Shown: positions 1-7,200 of the stretch, one piece after another
Position numbering within the stretch: the stretch's first letter is position 1
Layout of the letters: each line of letters starts with the position of its first letter
DNA from: CAZTVF01 sp964616985
Lineage (GTDB): Bacteria; Planctomycetota; Phycisphaerae; SM23-33
Direction of reading: 5' to 3'
DNA length: 16,671 nucleotides
Assembly (NCBI GenBank): GCA_964616985.1
Contig: CAZTVF010000116.1
Location: forward strand, 1-16,671
The notes under the pieces: model-generated
The model's input: the letters and a program-made list of their open reading frames with translations, nothing else
What the model was told of the DNA's origin: nothing
Databases searched by the model: none
Program-made: the position numbers and the translations under genes

Positions 1-179
1 TGCGCAATACCTAACAAGCGCCGAACGCGCTACGCCTGCATTGGAGACGCTCTAATCATATTTGAACCCCTTCGCGATTTGAAAGGACATCCGCCGATTC
101 AGACGCGGAGATGTTAACATTCGCCGAACTGATTGGCAACCACGCGGCCGGAAAAATCAGGGCATTCGCATTCTCGTGG

Positions 180-283
180 CACGGGCATCTTGCCCGTGCG
201 TCCCACGGGCGTCCCGCCCGTGGATATTCGAGAAACACTGCAGCGGCGAGACGCCCCTGCGACTCATGGGCGAGACGCCCATG
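180..283. repeat. Tandem cluster of four short palindromes
   Basis: Four hairpin units lie in a row. At 180-198, cacgggcatcttgcccgtg has 8-bp arms and a 3-nt loop. At 203-223 the arms are 9 bp (ccacgggcg/cgcccgtgg) around tcc. At 241-259 the arms are 8 bp with one mismatch around aga. At 265-283, catgggcgagacgcccatg has 8-bp arms around aga. The loops fall into two types, tct/tcc in the first pair and aga in the second, as expected if the second pair is the same element inverted. Similar units are dispersed between genes in planctomycete and other PVC genomes (my recollection of the family). Their function is unknown. Confidence 0.85.
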
Positions 284-353
284 CCACAAAAAGCCGAGAA
301 CGCGATTGCCCTGCCGGAGAAATGATAATCGTGGCGCCCTTCCCTCATGCGCT

Positions 354-382
354 GGGTGGCGGCCTTCGCAGGCCGCCGCCAC
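354..382. repeat. GC-rich inverted repeat, copy 1
   Basis: Bases 354-380 start with gggtggcggcc and end with aggccgccgcc around a 5-nt centre (ttcgc). The same 11-nt flanks with a different centre (gtccc) occur at 14448-14474, about 14 kb away. The arms can pair imperfectly to form a hairpin. Two copies in non-coding positions suggest a dispersed intergenic repeat family. Confidence 0.75.
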
Positions 383-465
383 AGCCGTGTGCAGGGGCTG
401 CATGGGAAGGCGCCGCCACCCCTCGCCGAAGGTAGACAGAGCACTTGATTCAATTGTGAGGGACT

Positions 466-480
466 GCCAGGCCCCCTGGC
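466..480 (-). terminator. Possible hairpin after the 488-1786 gene
   Basis: A perfect 6-bp stem (gccagg/cctggc) with a 3-nt loop starts 7 nt past the stop codon of the minus-strand gene. No run of T follows on the minus strand, so it is not a canonical intrinsic terminator. It may only stabilise the 3' end. Confidence 0.3.
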
Positions 481-487
481 GACAGCG

Positions 488-1786
488 TCACTTCGCCGGT
501 CGGCTCGCCGCCGGGCCCGATGCCGCACACGGCAGCACCGTCAGCCCCGCCGCCAGCCGGTCCATCATGGCACCGGCCGCGGCCGCGTCCACGACCACGC
601 ATCGAAGTACCAGCCCATACCCCTTGCGGCCGCCCTTCTCGCCCCCCTCCAGGCAGGCGGCGCGTATCACCGTGAAGACCTTCCCCGGCGGCTCGTCCTC
701 CGCCCTGGCCCCCTCCGCCGGCGCAGCCTCGACGATCGTCTGCCGGCCGGCCGTGCCCAGCATGTCCGCCGCGGCGTCGCTGACGCCCTTGCCCGCCCCC
801 GCCCGCTGCACGCAGGCCTGGACCATCCGCTGCGCACAAGCGCCCGCGTCCTCATCGCCGGGGGGAATGTCGGCGACCATCATCGTGGCCTCGGCCGACT
901 CGCCGCCCGACGCCAGGTCCGACTGCCCGATCTGCAGCCCCGTCCGCACCGCCGGCAGCAGGCCCGCCAGCTCCGGCGGGCTCTCGCCCTTGGACACATG
1001 CACATACCAGCCGTGCGGCGGGCGGATCGTCAGGCCCAGGCGAACCTCGTCCAGCGAGGGGCCCAGTTCCTTCATCGTCGCCGGCGACGGCCGCTGAAGC
1101 GGGATGAACTTCACGCTCTTGACCGTCTCGGTGAGCATCGCCTGCAGGTCGCCCTGCCGGTCGCTGTCGCACTGGAAACTCAACACGTAGCACAGCCGCG
1201 CCTTGCCCGCCTCGCGAAGGAAGTACAGGCGGATCGCGACGATCTCGCCCCCGTGGTAGGCGTAGCTGATGCGCACGGCCGAGCCCGTCACCCCCGCCAC
1301 CTTCATCGCGGTGCGGCCGCCGGCCTTGAAATTCCGGATCGCGGGGTTGTGGGCCAGCTCGGCCAGCATCGCCTCGGCGTACAGCTCAGCCGTGACCTTG
1401 GGCTCGACGGGAAACGCCAGCAGCGAGATGCTCGCGACGACCTTGCCCTTGTCGCGGAGTTCGGCCCGCAGCACATCGAAGGGCTCGGAAACGACCGCCG
1501 GCTCGAACGCCTTCGGCCAAGCCGCCGCGATGCCCGCGTGGGGATATTCCTGCGGCTCCTCGGCCGTCGGAATCCGAACCGGCGGGTGCGCCGGGGCTGG
1601 CGAAGACGTGGCCGGCGCAGATGCTGCGGCCGGAGATGCTGCCCCACCGCCCGCCATCGCGGGCAACGCCGACATGACGAAGGCCGCCATGATGACGGCC
1701 GCCGCCGATGTTTGCGCCATCGCCGCCGCAGCCGCCGCCATGCTCCTCGGCCTAGCCGCCTTGTGCATTTTGCCCGGCTCGATCAT
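488..1786 (-). CDS. Secreted protein of unknown function, possible two PsbP/DcrB-like modules
   Basis: This encodes 432 residues from the ATG at 1786. A second ATG at codon 7 (1766-1768) would give a more typical signal peptide, and neither start has a strong ribosome binding site. Basic residues (KAARPR) precede an Ala-rich hydrophobic stretch ending ALPAMA at about residue 45, a good signal peptidase I site, so the product should be exported. An Ala/Pro/Ser linker (46-70) follows. Residues about 78-230 alternate strands and helices in the order seen in PsbP/DcrB-like folds: an early hydrophobic strand, a helix near 134-146, YVLSFQC near 200, and a last helix ending in SVKFIPL. Residues about 248-420 have a similar layout ending GLTVLP, so the protein may be a tandem duplication. 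The fold call is inference from pattern only. The gene stands alone, divergent from the 2253 gene across a repeat-rich spacer. No catalytic motif is visible. Confidence 0.7.
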   Translation of the reverse strand: MIEPGKMHKAARPRSMAAAAAAMAQTSAAAVIMAAFVMSALPAMAGGGAASPAAASAPATSSPAPAHPPVRIPTAEEPQEYPHAGIAAAWPKAFEPAVVSEPFDVLRAELRDKGKVVASISLLAFPVEPKVTAELYAEAMLAELAHNPAIRNFKAGGRTAMKVAGVTGSAVRISYAYHGGEIVAIRLYFLREAGKARLCYVLSFQCDSDRQGDLQAMLTETVKSVKFIPLQRPSPATMKELGPSLDEVRLGLTIRPPHGWYVHVSKGESPPELAGLLPAVRTGLQIGQSDLASGGESAEATMMVADIPPGDEDAGACAQRMVQACVQRAGAGKGVSDAAADMLGTAGRQTIVEAAPAEGARAEDEPPGKVFTVIRAACLEGGEKGGRKGYGLVLRCVVVDAAAAGAMMDRLAAGLTVLPCAASGPAASRPAK

Positions 1787-1911
1787 GCGCTAAGCCTACC
1801 CCCGCCGCCCCACCGCCGCAAGACTTGGGTGCATGACCGCACTTGCTGGGATGACCGCAGGCCTTTGCCCCGAAGGCAGTGGCATGTCTTTCGGGAAGCC
1901 GTCCCAGCGAA

Positions 1912-1963
1912 CCCCTCTCCTTGCGGGAGAGGGTGGCTCGCCGAAGGCGAGACGGGTGAGGGG
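1912..1963. repeat. Composite double-hairpin intergenic repeat
   Basis: Inside the element, ccctctcc (1913-1920) pairs with ggagaggg (1926-1933), and ctcgcc (1937-1942) pairs with ggcgag (1946-1951) around gaa. The outer ends cccctc (1912-1917) and gagggg (1958-1963) can pair with each other as an alternative. I recognise this as a common dispersed element in many high-GC bacterial genomes. It is non-coding. Confidence 0.8.
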
Positions 1964-2011
1964 TCGATCACCGAGCAAGGCGTGATCCGCCCGCCGGACC
2001 GCCGCCGCTTC

Positions 2012-2066
2012 AAGCCCCGCAAGGGGCGACACAAACGCCGTCGTTGTGTCGCCCCTGACGGGGCTT
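2012..2066. repeat. Long 23-bp inverted repeat
   Basis: The left arm (2012-2034) starts aagccccgcaaggggcgaca. The right arm (2044-2066) is its reverse complement with only two adjacent mismatches. The central loop is 9 nt (acgccgtcg). It could form a long, stable RNA hairpin or a DNA cruciform. Its translation resembles the spurious 'CVAPCGA'-type peptides recurring in planctomycete annotations, which suggests a dispersed family. It lacks a transposase and visible target duplications, so a MITE origin is only possible. Confidence 0.85.
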
Positions 2067-2087
2067 CCAGAAATGCGACGATCCTTT

Positions 2088-2109
2088 GCCCATGGCTTCC
2101 GCCATGGGC
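2088..2109. repeat. Perfect 9-bp hairpin
   Basis: The arms gcccatggc (2088-2096) and gccatgggc (2101-2109) pair perfectly around ttcc. The hairpin sits 21 bases after the long inverted repeat and about 140 bases before the next gene, so it is probably part of the same composite repeat element rather than a terminator. Confidence 0.75.
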
Positions 2110-2239
2110 TGACATGTCGGCCCAGCCTTCATCCGCCGAACTGTGCAACCCATAGGCGGCCGCACCCCGCCGCACAATCGCGCGTTCGTGCGCTTGCGGT
2201 AATGACCGGCCGGCGATAGCTTAGCGTAGGCGGAGTACG

Positions 2240-2246
2240 AAAGGAG
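2240..2246 (+). promoter_or_regulatory. Ribosome binding site of the LRR lipoprotein gene
   Basis: The sequence aaaggag ends 6 nt before the ATG at 2253. It is a strong Shine-Dalgarno match that fixes this start. Confidence 0.8.
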
Positions 2247-2252
2247 CATCTC

Positions 2253-3530
2253 ATGAAAGTGCGGGGCATTCGAACGTGGGCGATACTGCTGTGGATCGGC
2301 ACGGCGGCTTTTGCGGCGGCTGGCTGCGACAGCGGCGGTCCGCAGACGGTTCTCATCCACATGAAGACGCCTGGTGGAGGCAACGTCTTGTGCCAGTCCT
2401 GGCTGCATGAGGACATTCAGAGCATGACCAGCGTCTCGGGGGAGGAAGCCGCCAAGGCGGGCGCCGAATGGTACGAAACGGAGCTCTACGGCCCGGGGGT
2501 CCTGTGGGTGAATCTGGAGGCCGAAGCGAACACGCCGCAGGACCGCACGAAGCTCCTGTGCCTTTGGGACGGCAGGTCCTCGCGCCTTTCCTTCCATGTT
2601 CGCGGGCCGGCCCTGTGGTGCAACGGCAACATCGTGTCTCTTCGACTGGCCCCCGACTGCCTGGAATGGCTGGAGGCCGTCCAGGCCGCCCAACTGCGGG
2701 CGGTCCGTTGGGTGACGCTCAGCGGTTTCGAGTGCCTTGATCGAAAGGCCCTTTCGCTGCTGCCGCCCGGCGAGGTGAAGGGCTGGTCGCTGGAGAACTA
2801 CCGGGACGGTTTGCCGGCGGCCATCGCCGATGCCGTCGTCGCATCGCAGCCCGTGGCCTTGGTCCTGAGCGATTCGAAGGAGCATGACGCCCTCCTGAAG
2901 CGATGCCCTTCGGTGCGGTACTTGAAGGCCCCCTCGAATCAGGATCTCACTCCCGTCCTGCCGCGGCTGGAAGAACTCATCCTTCAAATCCCCGCCGGTG
3001 CGAACGGATCCCTGGATTGGCTGGCGGGGGCAAGTGGGCTGCGAGGGCTGGCGCTGCATGGCCACCATGAACCGCCGCAACTGCTACCCCGGGCCCTGTG
3101 GGGACTCAAGACTTTGAAGACACTCGTGATGTTATCGCCGGAACTCACGGACCTGGAGCCGCTGTCGGGGCTGTCGAACCTGCGGGAACTGTCGCTCTTT
3201 GAATGCAGGGACCTGCGGGACCTCTCGGCCGCGACGAAGCTCCAGAGCCTGCGGAGCCTGATGCTGTCAGGCCTGCCGGAGAATGTGACGGGCATCGACA
3301 GTCTGGCGAAGATCAAGAGCCTCAAGGTGCTCATCGTGGACAAGTCGCATCTGCAGAGCCACAAGGCGGACTATGATCGGCTGCGGGAGAAGCGGCCGGA
3401 CGTCAAGGTGGTGGGCTTCTGTGTGGGTTCGTGGCTGATCGGGCCGGTGGTGCTGCTGGCCGGCATCGGAGGGACGCTGTGGCGGACGGCAAGGCATCGG
3501 TCGGCGACGCGGCAAACGACCGCGGCGTAG
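2253..3530 (+). CDS. Leucine-rich-repeat lipoprotein with C-terminal membrane anchor
   Basis: This encodes 425 residues. The N-terminus is basic, then hydrophobic (residues 9-23), then AAAGC with Cys25 as the likely lipidated residue, so a lipoprotein is predicted although position -3 is Ala rather than the usual Leu. Residues about 235-365 hold degenerate leucine-rich repeats, for example LKTLKTLVMLSPELTDLEPL and LSNLRELSLFECRDLRDL, with spacing of about 22-26 residues. LRR folds normally bind other proteins. Residues 393-410 (SWLIGPVVLLAGIGGTLW) form a membrane segment followed by a basic tail, which is unusual for a lipoprotein and would tether both ends. The last 52 bases overlap the next gene, a CPBP-type intramembrane protease, so the two are probably translated together. 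The partner is unknown. LRR and lipoprotein calls are firm; the protein-binding role is inference. Confidence 0.85.
   Translation: MKVRGIRTWAILLWIGTAAFAAAGCDSGGPQTVLIHMKTPGGGNVLCQSWLHEDIQSMTSVSGEEAAKAGAEWYETELYGPGVLWVNLEAEANTPQDRTKLLCLWDGRSSRLSFHVRGPALWCNGNIVSLRLAPDCLEWLEAVQAAQLRAVRWVTLSGFECLDRKALSLLPPGEVKGWSLENYRDGLPAAIADAVVASQPVALVLSDSKEHDALLKRCPSVRYLKAPSNQDLTPVLPRLEELILQIPAGANGSLDWLAGASGLRGLALHGHHEPPQLLPRALWGLKTLKTLVMLSPELTDLEPLSGLSNLRELSLFECRDLRDLSAATKLQSLRSLMLSGLPENVTGIDSLAKIKSLKVLIVDKSHLQSHKADYDRLREKRPDVKVVGFCVGSWLIGPVVLLAGIGGTLWRTARHRSATRQTTAA
3468..3473 (+). promoter_or_regulatory. Ribosome binding site deciding the protease start
   Basis: The sequence ggaggg ends 5 nt before the GTG at 3479. 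It favours this start over the in-frame GTG at 3431, which would add 16 arginine- and glycine-rich residues lacking protease-like character. The site lies inside the end of the LRR gene, consistent with translational coupling. Confidence 0.65.
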
Positions 3531-4135
3531 CGATTGCGGCGGTCGTCTTTGCGGCCGCCATGTGTGCCATGTCCCTGGCATCGCGTGCGGCCGGGCTTGC
3601 GGCAATGAAGCTTGCGGCCGCGGGCGTGGCGACGGCGGCTCTGGGCGCGATGATCGCCTTCTGCCGGCAGCCCCGTGCGCTACTGGCCCTGCGGCGGATG
3701 CCGCCCCAGCCCGCCCTGAACATGGCCATTTACCTGGCGTGGGGCGTCGCCATCGGCGCGGCCTACCGGTCGGTGCAGGGGCAGACGCTGTGGCCGGCGG
3801 AGCTGACCTACGTAGCGGCGGCGGCAGGCGGCATCGGAATGCTCGAAGAGGTTGCCTATCGCGGGTTCGTACAGGGGGCGTGGGCCCGCCTGGGCCCATG
3901 GACGGCCGTCGCGCTGGCGGCGGCAGCGCATGCGGCCTACAAGTCCTGCCTGCTCGTGGGGGCAAGCAGCTTCGCCGACATCGCCTTGCTGGCGGGCGGC
4001 ACGCTGCTTTTCGGTCTGGGCCTGGGGCGAGCCCGCCTAAAGTATGACAGCCTGATCCTGCCCTGCCTTGCGCACGTTGCCTTCGATGTCCTCGCCTACG
4101 GCGACCGCGCCGCCCTGCCTTGGTGGACACGGTAG
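3479..4135 (+). CDS. CPBP (CAAX-type) intramembrane metalloprotease
   Basis: This encodes 218 residues from GTG 3479. The protein is almost entirely hydrophobic, with about six membrane segments (near 17-35, 40-62, 79-96, 107-121, 140-152 and 166-183). It carries the hallmarks of the CPBP/Abi family: Glu123-Glu124 with Arg128 (EEVAYR), His151 in a following membrane helix, and His199xxxAsp203 (HVAFD). In the family these residues form the intramembrane metal-dependent catalytic site, and relatives cleave prenylated proteins or act in bacteriocin self-immunity and membrane-protein processing. The substrate here is unknown. Its overlap with the LRR lipoprotein gene makes that protein a candidate partner or substrate, which is inference. 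It is convergent with the giant gene across about 100 bases, and no clear terminator lies between them. Confidence 0.9.
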   Translation: MADGKASVGDAANDRGVAIAAVVFAAAMCAMSLASRAAGLAAMKLAAAGVATAALGAMIAFCRQPRALLALRRMPPQPALNMAIYLAWGVAIGAAYRSVQGQTLWPAELTYVAAAAGGIGMLEEVAYRGFVQGAWARLGPWTAVALAAAAHAAYKSCLLVGASSFADIALLAGGTLLFGLGLGRARLKYDSLILPCLAHVAFDVLAYGDRAALPWWTR

Positions 4136-4236
4136 CGGCCTGCCTATAGGGGACCAAGCATGGGCCATCCCGAGTGAAAAGTCGGCGGCATTGGCGGGCG
4201 GCCGCGGGGGCGTTGATCACCAAGCCGGGGCAATCG

Positions 4237-7200
4237 TCAATCCTTCACGTCCTTCCGCCGGCCGTCGGTGAGCTGCTGCTCGAGCTGGCGGATCTGGTTG
4301 GGCACGTCGCCGAAGCGGGTGGGCCAGGTCTTGGCGCTCAGCCTGGCCAGCGTGTCGGCCGCGGCGTCCCACTGCTTGAGATGCAGCTGCACGCGGGCCA
4401 CGTTCAGCAGGCCGTTGGGCTCCAGCGCGCGGATGCGGGCCACCTGCTGCCACTGCTCCAGCGCCTCGTCCCAGCGATCCTGCCTCTGGCGGATGTCAGC
4501 CAGCATGGCGTGGCTCTCGGACTCGGCGGCCAGCACCTCGACGATGGCGGTGTAGGCACGCTGCGCGTCCTTGGGCCGCTTGAGGGCCTCGTACCGCCGG
4601 CCCAGGTCGGCATAGAGCGCGATGTCGCGCCGCATCAGCTGGGCCGACTGCAGCAGCTGGGCGACGGCGCCGGCGGCGTCGTTCTGCTGGTCGTAGCAGG
4701 CGAGCAGCGCCTTGTGCGTCTCGACGTCGTTGGGCTGCAGCTCGACGGCAAGCTTGAGATGCTTGAGCGCCTTGGCATACTCCTTGCGTTCGAGGTAGAT
4801 CTGCCCCGCCGCCTTGCGAACGAGCGGATTGTCCAACCCACCCGCCGCCGCCTGCTGATCGAGCTTGGCCATGAACTCGTCGAGCTTCGTCGCCGAGCGA
4901 ATCACATCCGTCAGCGAGTGGATCGCGTTAGCGCGATTGTCCGCTCGAGGGCCCCAGCTGATGATGGCGCCGCAGGCCGCGTCGACGGCCTCGGCCGTCT
5001 GCCCCAGTCCCGCGTGGGCGCGGGCGAGGTTGGCATAGTAATGCGACAGCGTGCCCAGCCCGATGCCCCGGCCCGCCTGCGTCCGCTGGTGCAGCGGGAT
5101 GAGTTCCTTGTAGTACGCGATCGACGCCTCGTACAACTGCGTGTCCAGGCACGCCTGCGCCAGCACGGCCAGGACGGCCTCATTCCAGCGACGGTTCTTG
5201 TGGAAGTGCTCGTCGGCCTGCTGGAGGATGGTCTTGAGCTCCGCCGGCCGCTGCGTGTGGAAGTACGCCCGCATCAGCGCGGTGCGATACCGCAGCGTGT
5301 CGGGCCGCCATTCGATCATCGCGTTGAGCAGATCGACCGACTCGCCCCAGCGATTCTGCTGATGGAGGAAGTCCACGAGCATCCACTGGGCGTTCTCGTC
5401 CAGCAGCTTGGCCTTGTGGGCGATGAAGAGCATCTCGATGGCCCGCGGCCTGCGGTCGACGCCCCAGTAGAGATAGTTGGCGATGTAGGCGACGGCGGCG
5501 CCGGAGTCCTTCCGCTCCTGGTAGACTTCCTCGGCGGCCGCGGCGAAGTCGGGAATCTTGGCGGCCCAGAAGTGGCTGTTCTGGCTGTGATACATCTGGC
5601 GGTTGCGCGAGTTGCGGGTGCTGAGGTCCCGCTTGAGCTCCGTAACCACGATCTTCAGCAGGCGGCCCTCGAGGTCGCCCAGGTCCGTCGCCTTCGCGCG
5701 AAGCTCCGCAAGCCTGTAGCCCTGGCGGCTCCAGCCGTCCTGGCTGTTCCAGCGGAACCAGGCGGGCTCCTGCTCGATGCGTTCGATGAGGAAGGCCATC
5801 GCCTCGCGCGGACTGATCACTTCCTGAAGGGCCCAGCTCACGACGCTGACGATGGATTCGTAGTTGCTCGTCTGCCGCTTGAGCACCTCCGGCACGATCT
5901 CAAACGCGAAGGTGTGCAGGTCCTTCTGCACGCCGGGGGCCTTGGCGCCCATGCCCGCGCGGTACAGCGAGCACAGCTGGCTGGTGACCTGGTAACGGTG
6001 GTTGTGGTCGGGCGTGGCGAGCGATTCCTGCATCACCGCCTCGGCGGCCTTGTACAGCTGCCGGCCGCTGCCCAGCGAGACCGAGCCACCCGAATTCACG
6101 GCGCTGACGTAGAGCGAGTAGAGCTGCTGCCGCAGCCACAGCTTCTGCTGCGGCAGGGCCCCGGTCTTGAGCTGGGCCAGGAGGAACTGCTCGCCGCGAT
6201 CGAAATGAGCACGGGCCTGAAGGTAGCTTACCAGGGCGGAGACCACGCCGTTGGCCAAGGGCGGCAGGACGCCGCCGTGGCTCTGCTGGAAGTCGGCCAG
6301 GGCCAGTTCCAGCGTGCCGATGGCCTCCTCATGTCGCGAATAGTCCCAGTAGATGATGCCCAGCTGCCGGGCAATGTGCAGGCTGTCCTCGGTGCCCCGG
6401 GCAGCATTGCTGTGGAAGACCTCGAGCTGGCGGACCTGCTCGGCTGCCAGCGGTTTGTAGGCAATGGCCCGCATGCCGCCCAGCACGTCGGCCATCAGGC
6501 GCTGCTCCCCGGGCGACCAGGAACGCTTGAACGCGCGCTGCATCGCCGCCAGCGCCTTCTCGCCGTGCGGGCCGTTCTGGTTGAGCATCTCGCACGCGCG
6601 GCGCTCAGCCAGTGTTTCCAGCAGATCCAACGCCCGCTGGTCGACGTCCGTCTTGGCGCGGGCACGCAGGCGGCCGATCGTCTCGACGATGGAGTCCAGC
6701 GTGGCCTCGTCGCGCACCTCGCCAAGCACCGGGCCCATGCCGGCCAGCATCGGGTACGCCTTGCCGGCCGTCTGGCCGACCACTGCCTCCGGCAGCGCCG
6801 CCAGCAGGCGGAAGTCGCGCGTGTACGCGTAGTACTGCTGCATCTGGCCGAGATAGCTCTGCGGGATGGTGCTCTTCTCGAACAAGGCCGCCAGCACCAG
6901 CAGCACCTGCTCGTCCAGTTCTGCGGGCACCTTGCCGTCCGACCGCTGCCACGGCTGCAGGCCGCGGTACAGCATGCTGCTCAGTTGGTGCTCGGGCATC
7001 GTCTTGTACGTGTCGATCATCGCGCGGCAGTACGCGTCGCGGCGGTCCACGGCCATGTACCAATCGGCAAGGGCGCGATTGTCGGCCGGGCCAAGTTCAT
7101 CGGCCGCCGCCACCGCTTCCATCAGCCCGATGGACTCGGCCAGCTTGCCCTGCTCGGCCAGCAGGTACGCCAAGCCCAGCTTCCAGCGGCTGTCCTTCTC

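Larger units (their letters stand above)
1..487. other. Non-coding region rich in palindromic repeats
   Basis: I see no credible gene here. Open frames across this stretch are GC-driven and translate the hairpin repeats themselves. The region holds four tandem short palindromes (180-283), one GC-rich inverted repeat that recurs near 14448 (354-382), and a small hairpin just past the stop of the minus-strand gene at 488. No tRNA or rRNA signature was recognised. Confidence 0.7.
1787..2252. other. Divergent intergenic spacer packed with inverted repeats
   Basis: This 466-base spacer lies between two divergent genes. It contains at least three hairpin-forming elements (1912-1963, 2012-2066, 2088-2109). 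It must also hold the promoters for both genes, but no convincing -35/-10 pair stands out on either strand. Open frames crossing it are translations of the repeats. Confidence 0.65.

Noticed and set aside
180..283. CRISPR array
   Set aside because: The units are individual palindromes of differing sequence, with 4-17-nt gaps rather than identical repeats with 30-40-nt spacers, and no cas gene is present.
2012..2066. Intrinsic terminator or insertion-sequence end
   Set aside because: No T-tract follows the hairpin, no gene ends just before it, and no transposase is found. A dispersed repeat fits better.
111..2155. Plus-strand open frames over the first secreted gene (111-1097, 998-2155, 1269-1793)
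   Set aside because: They are antisense shadows or translations of palindromic repeats. Only the minus-strand frame has a signal peptide and protein-like composition.
2010..4223. Minus-strand open frames opposite the LRR and protease genes (2010-3080, 3267-4223)
   Set aside because: The plus strand carries clear LRR repeats and complete protease motifs with ribosome binding sites. The opposite frames have none and partly read through the intergenic repeats.
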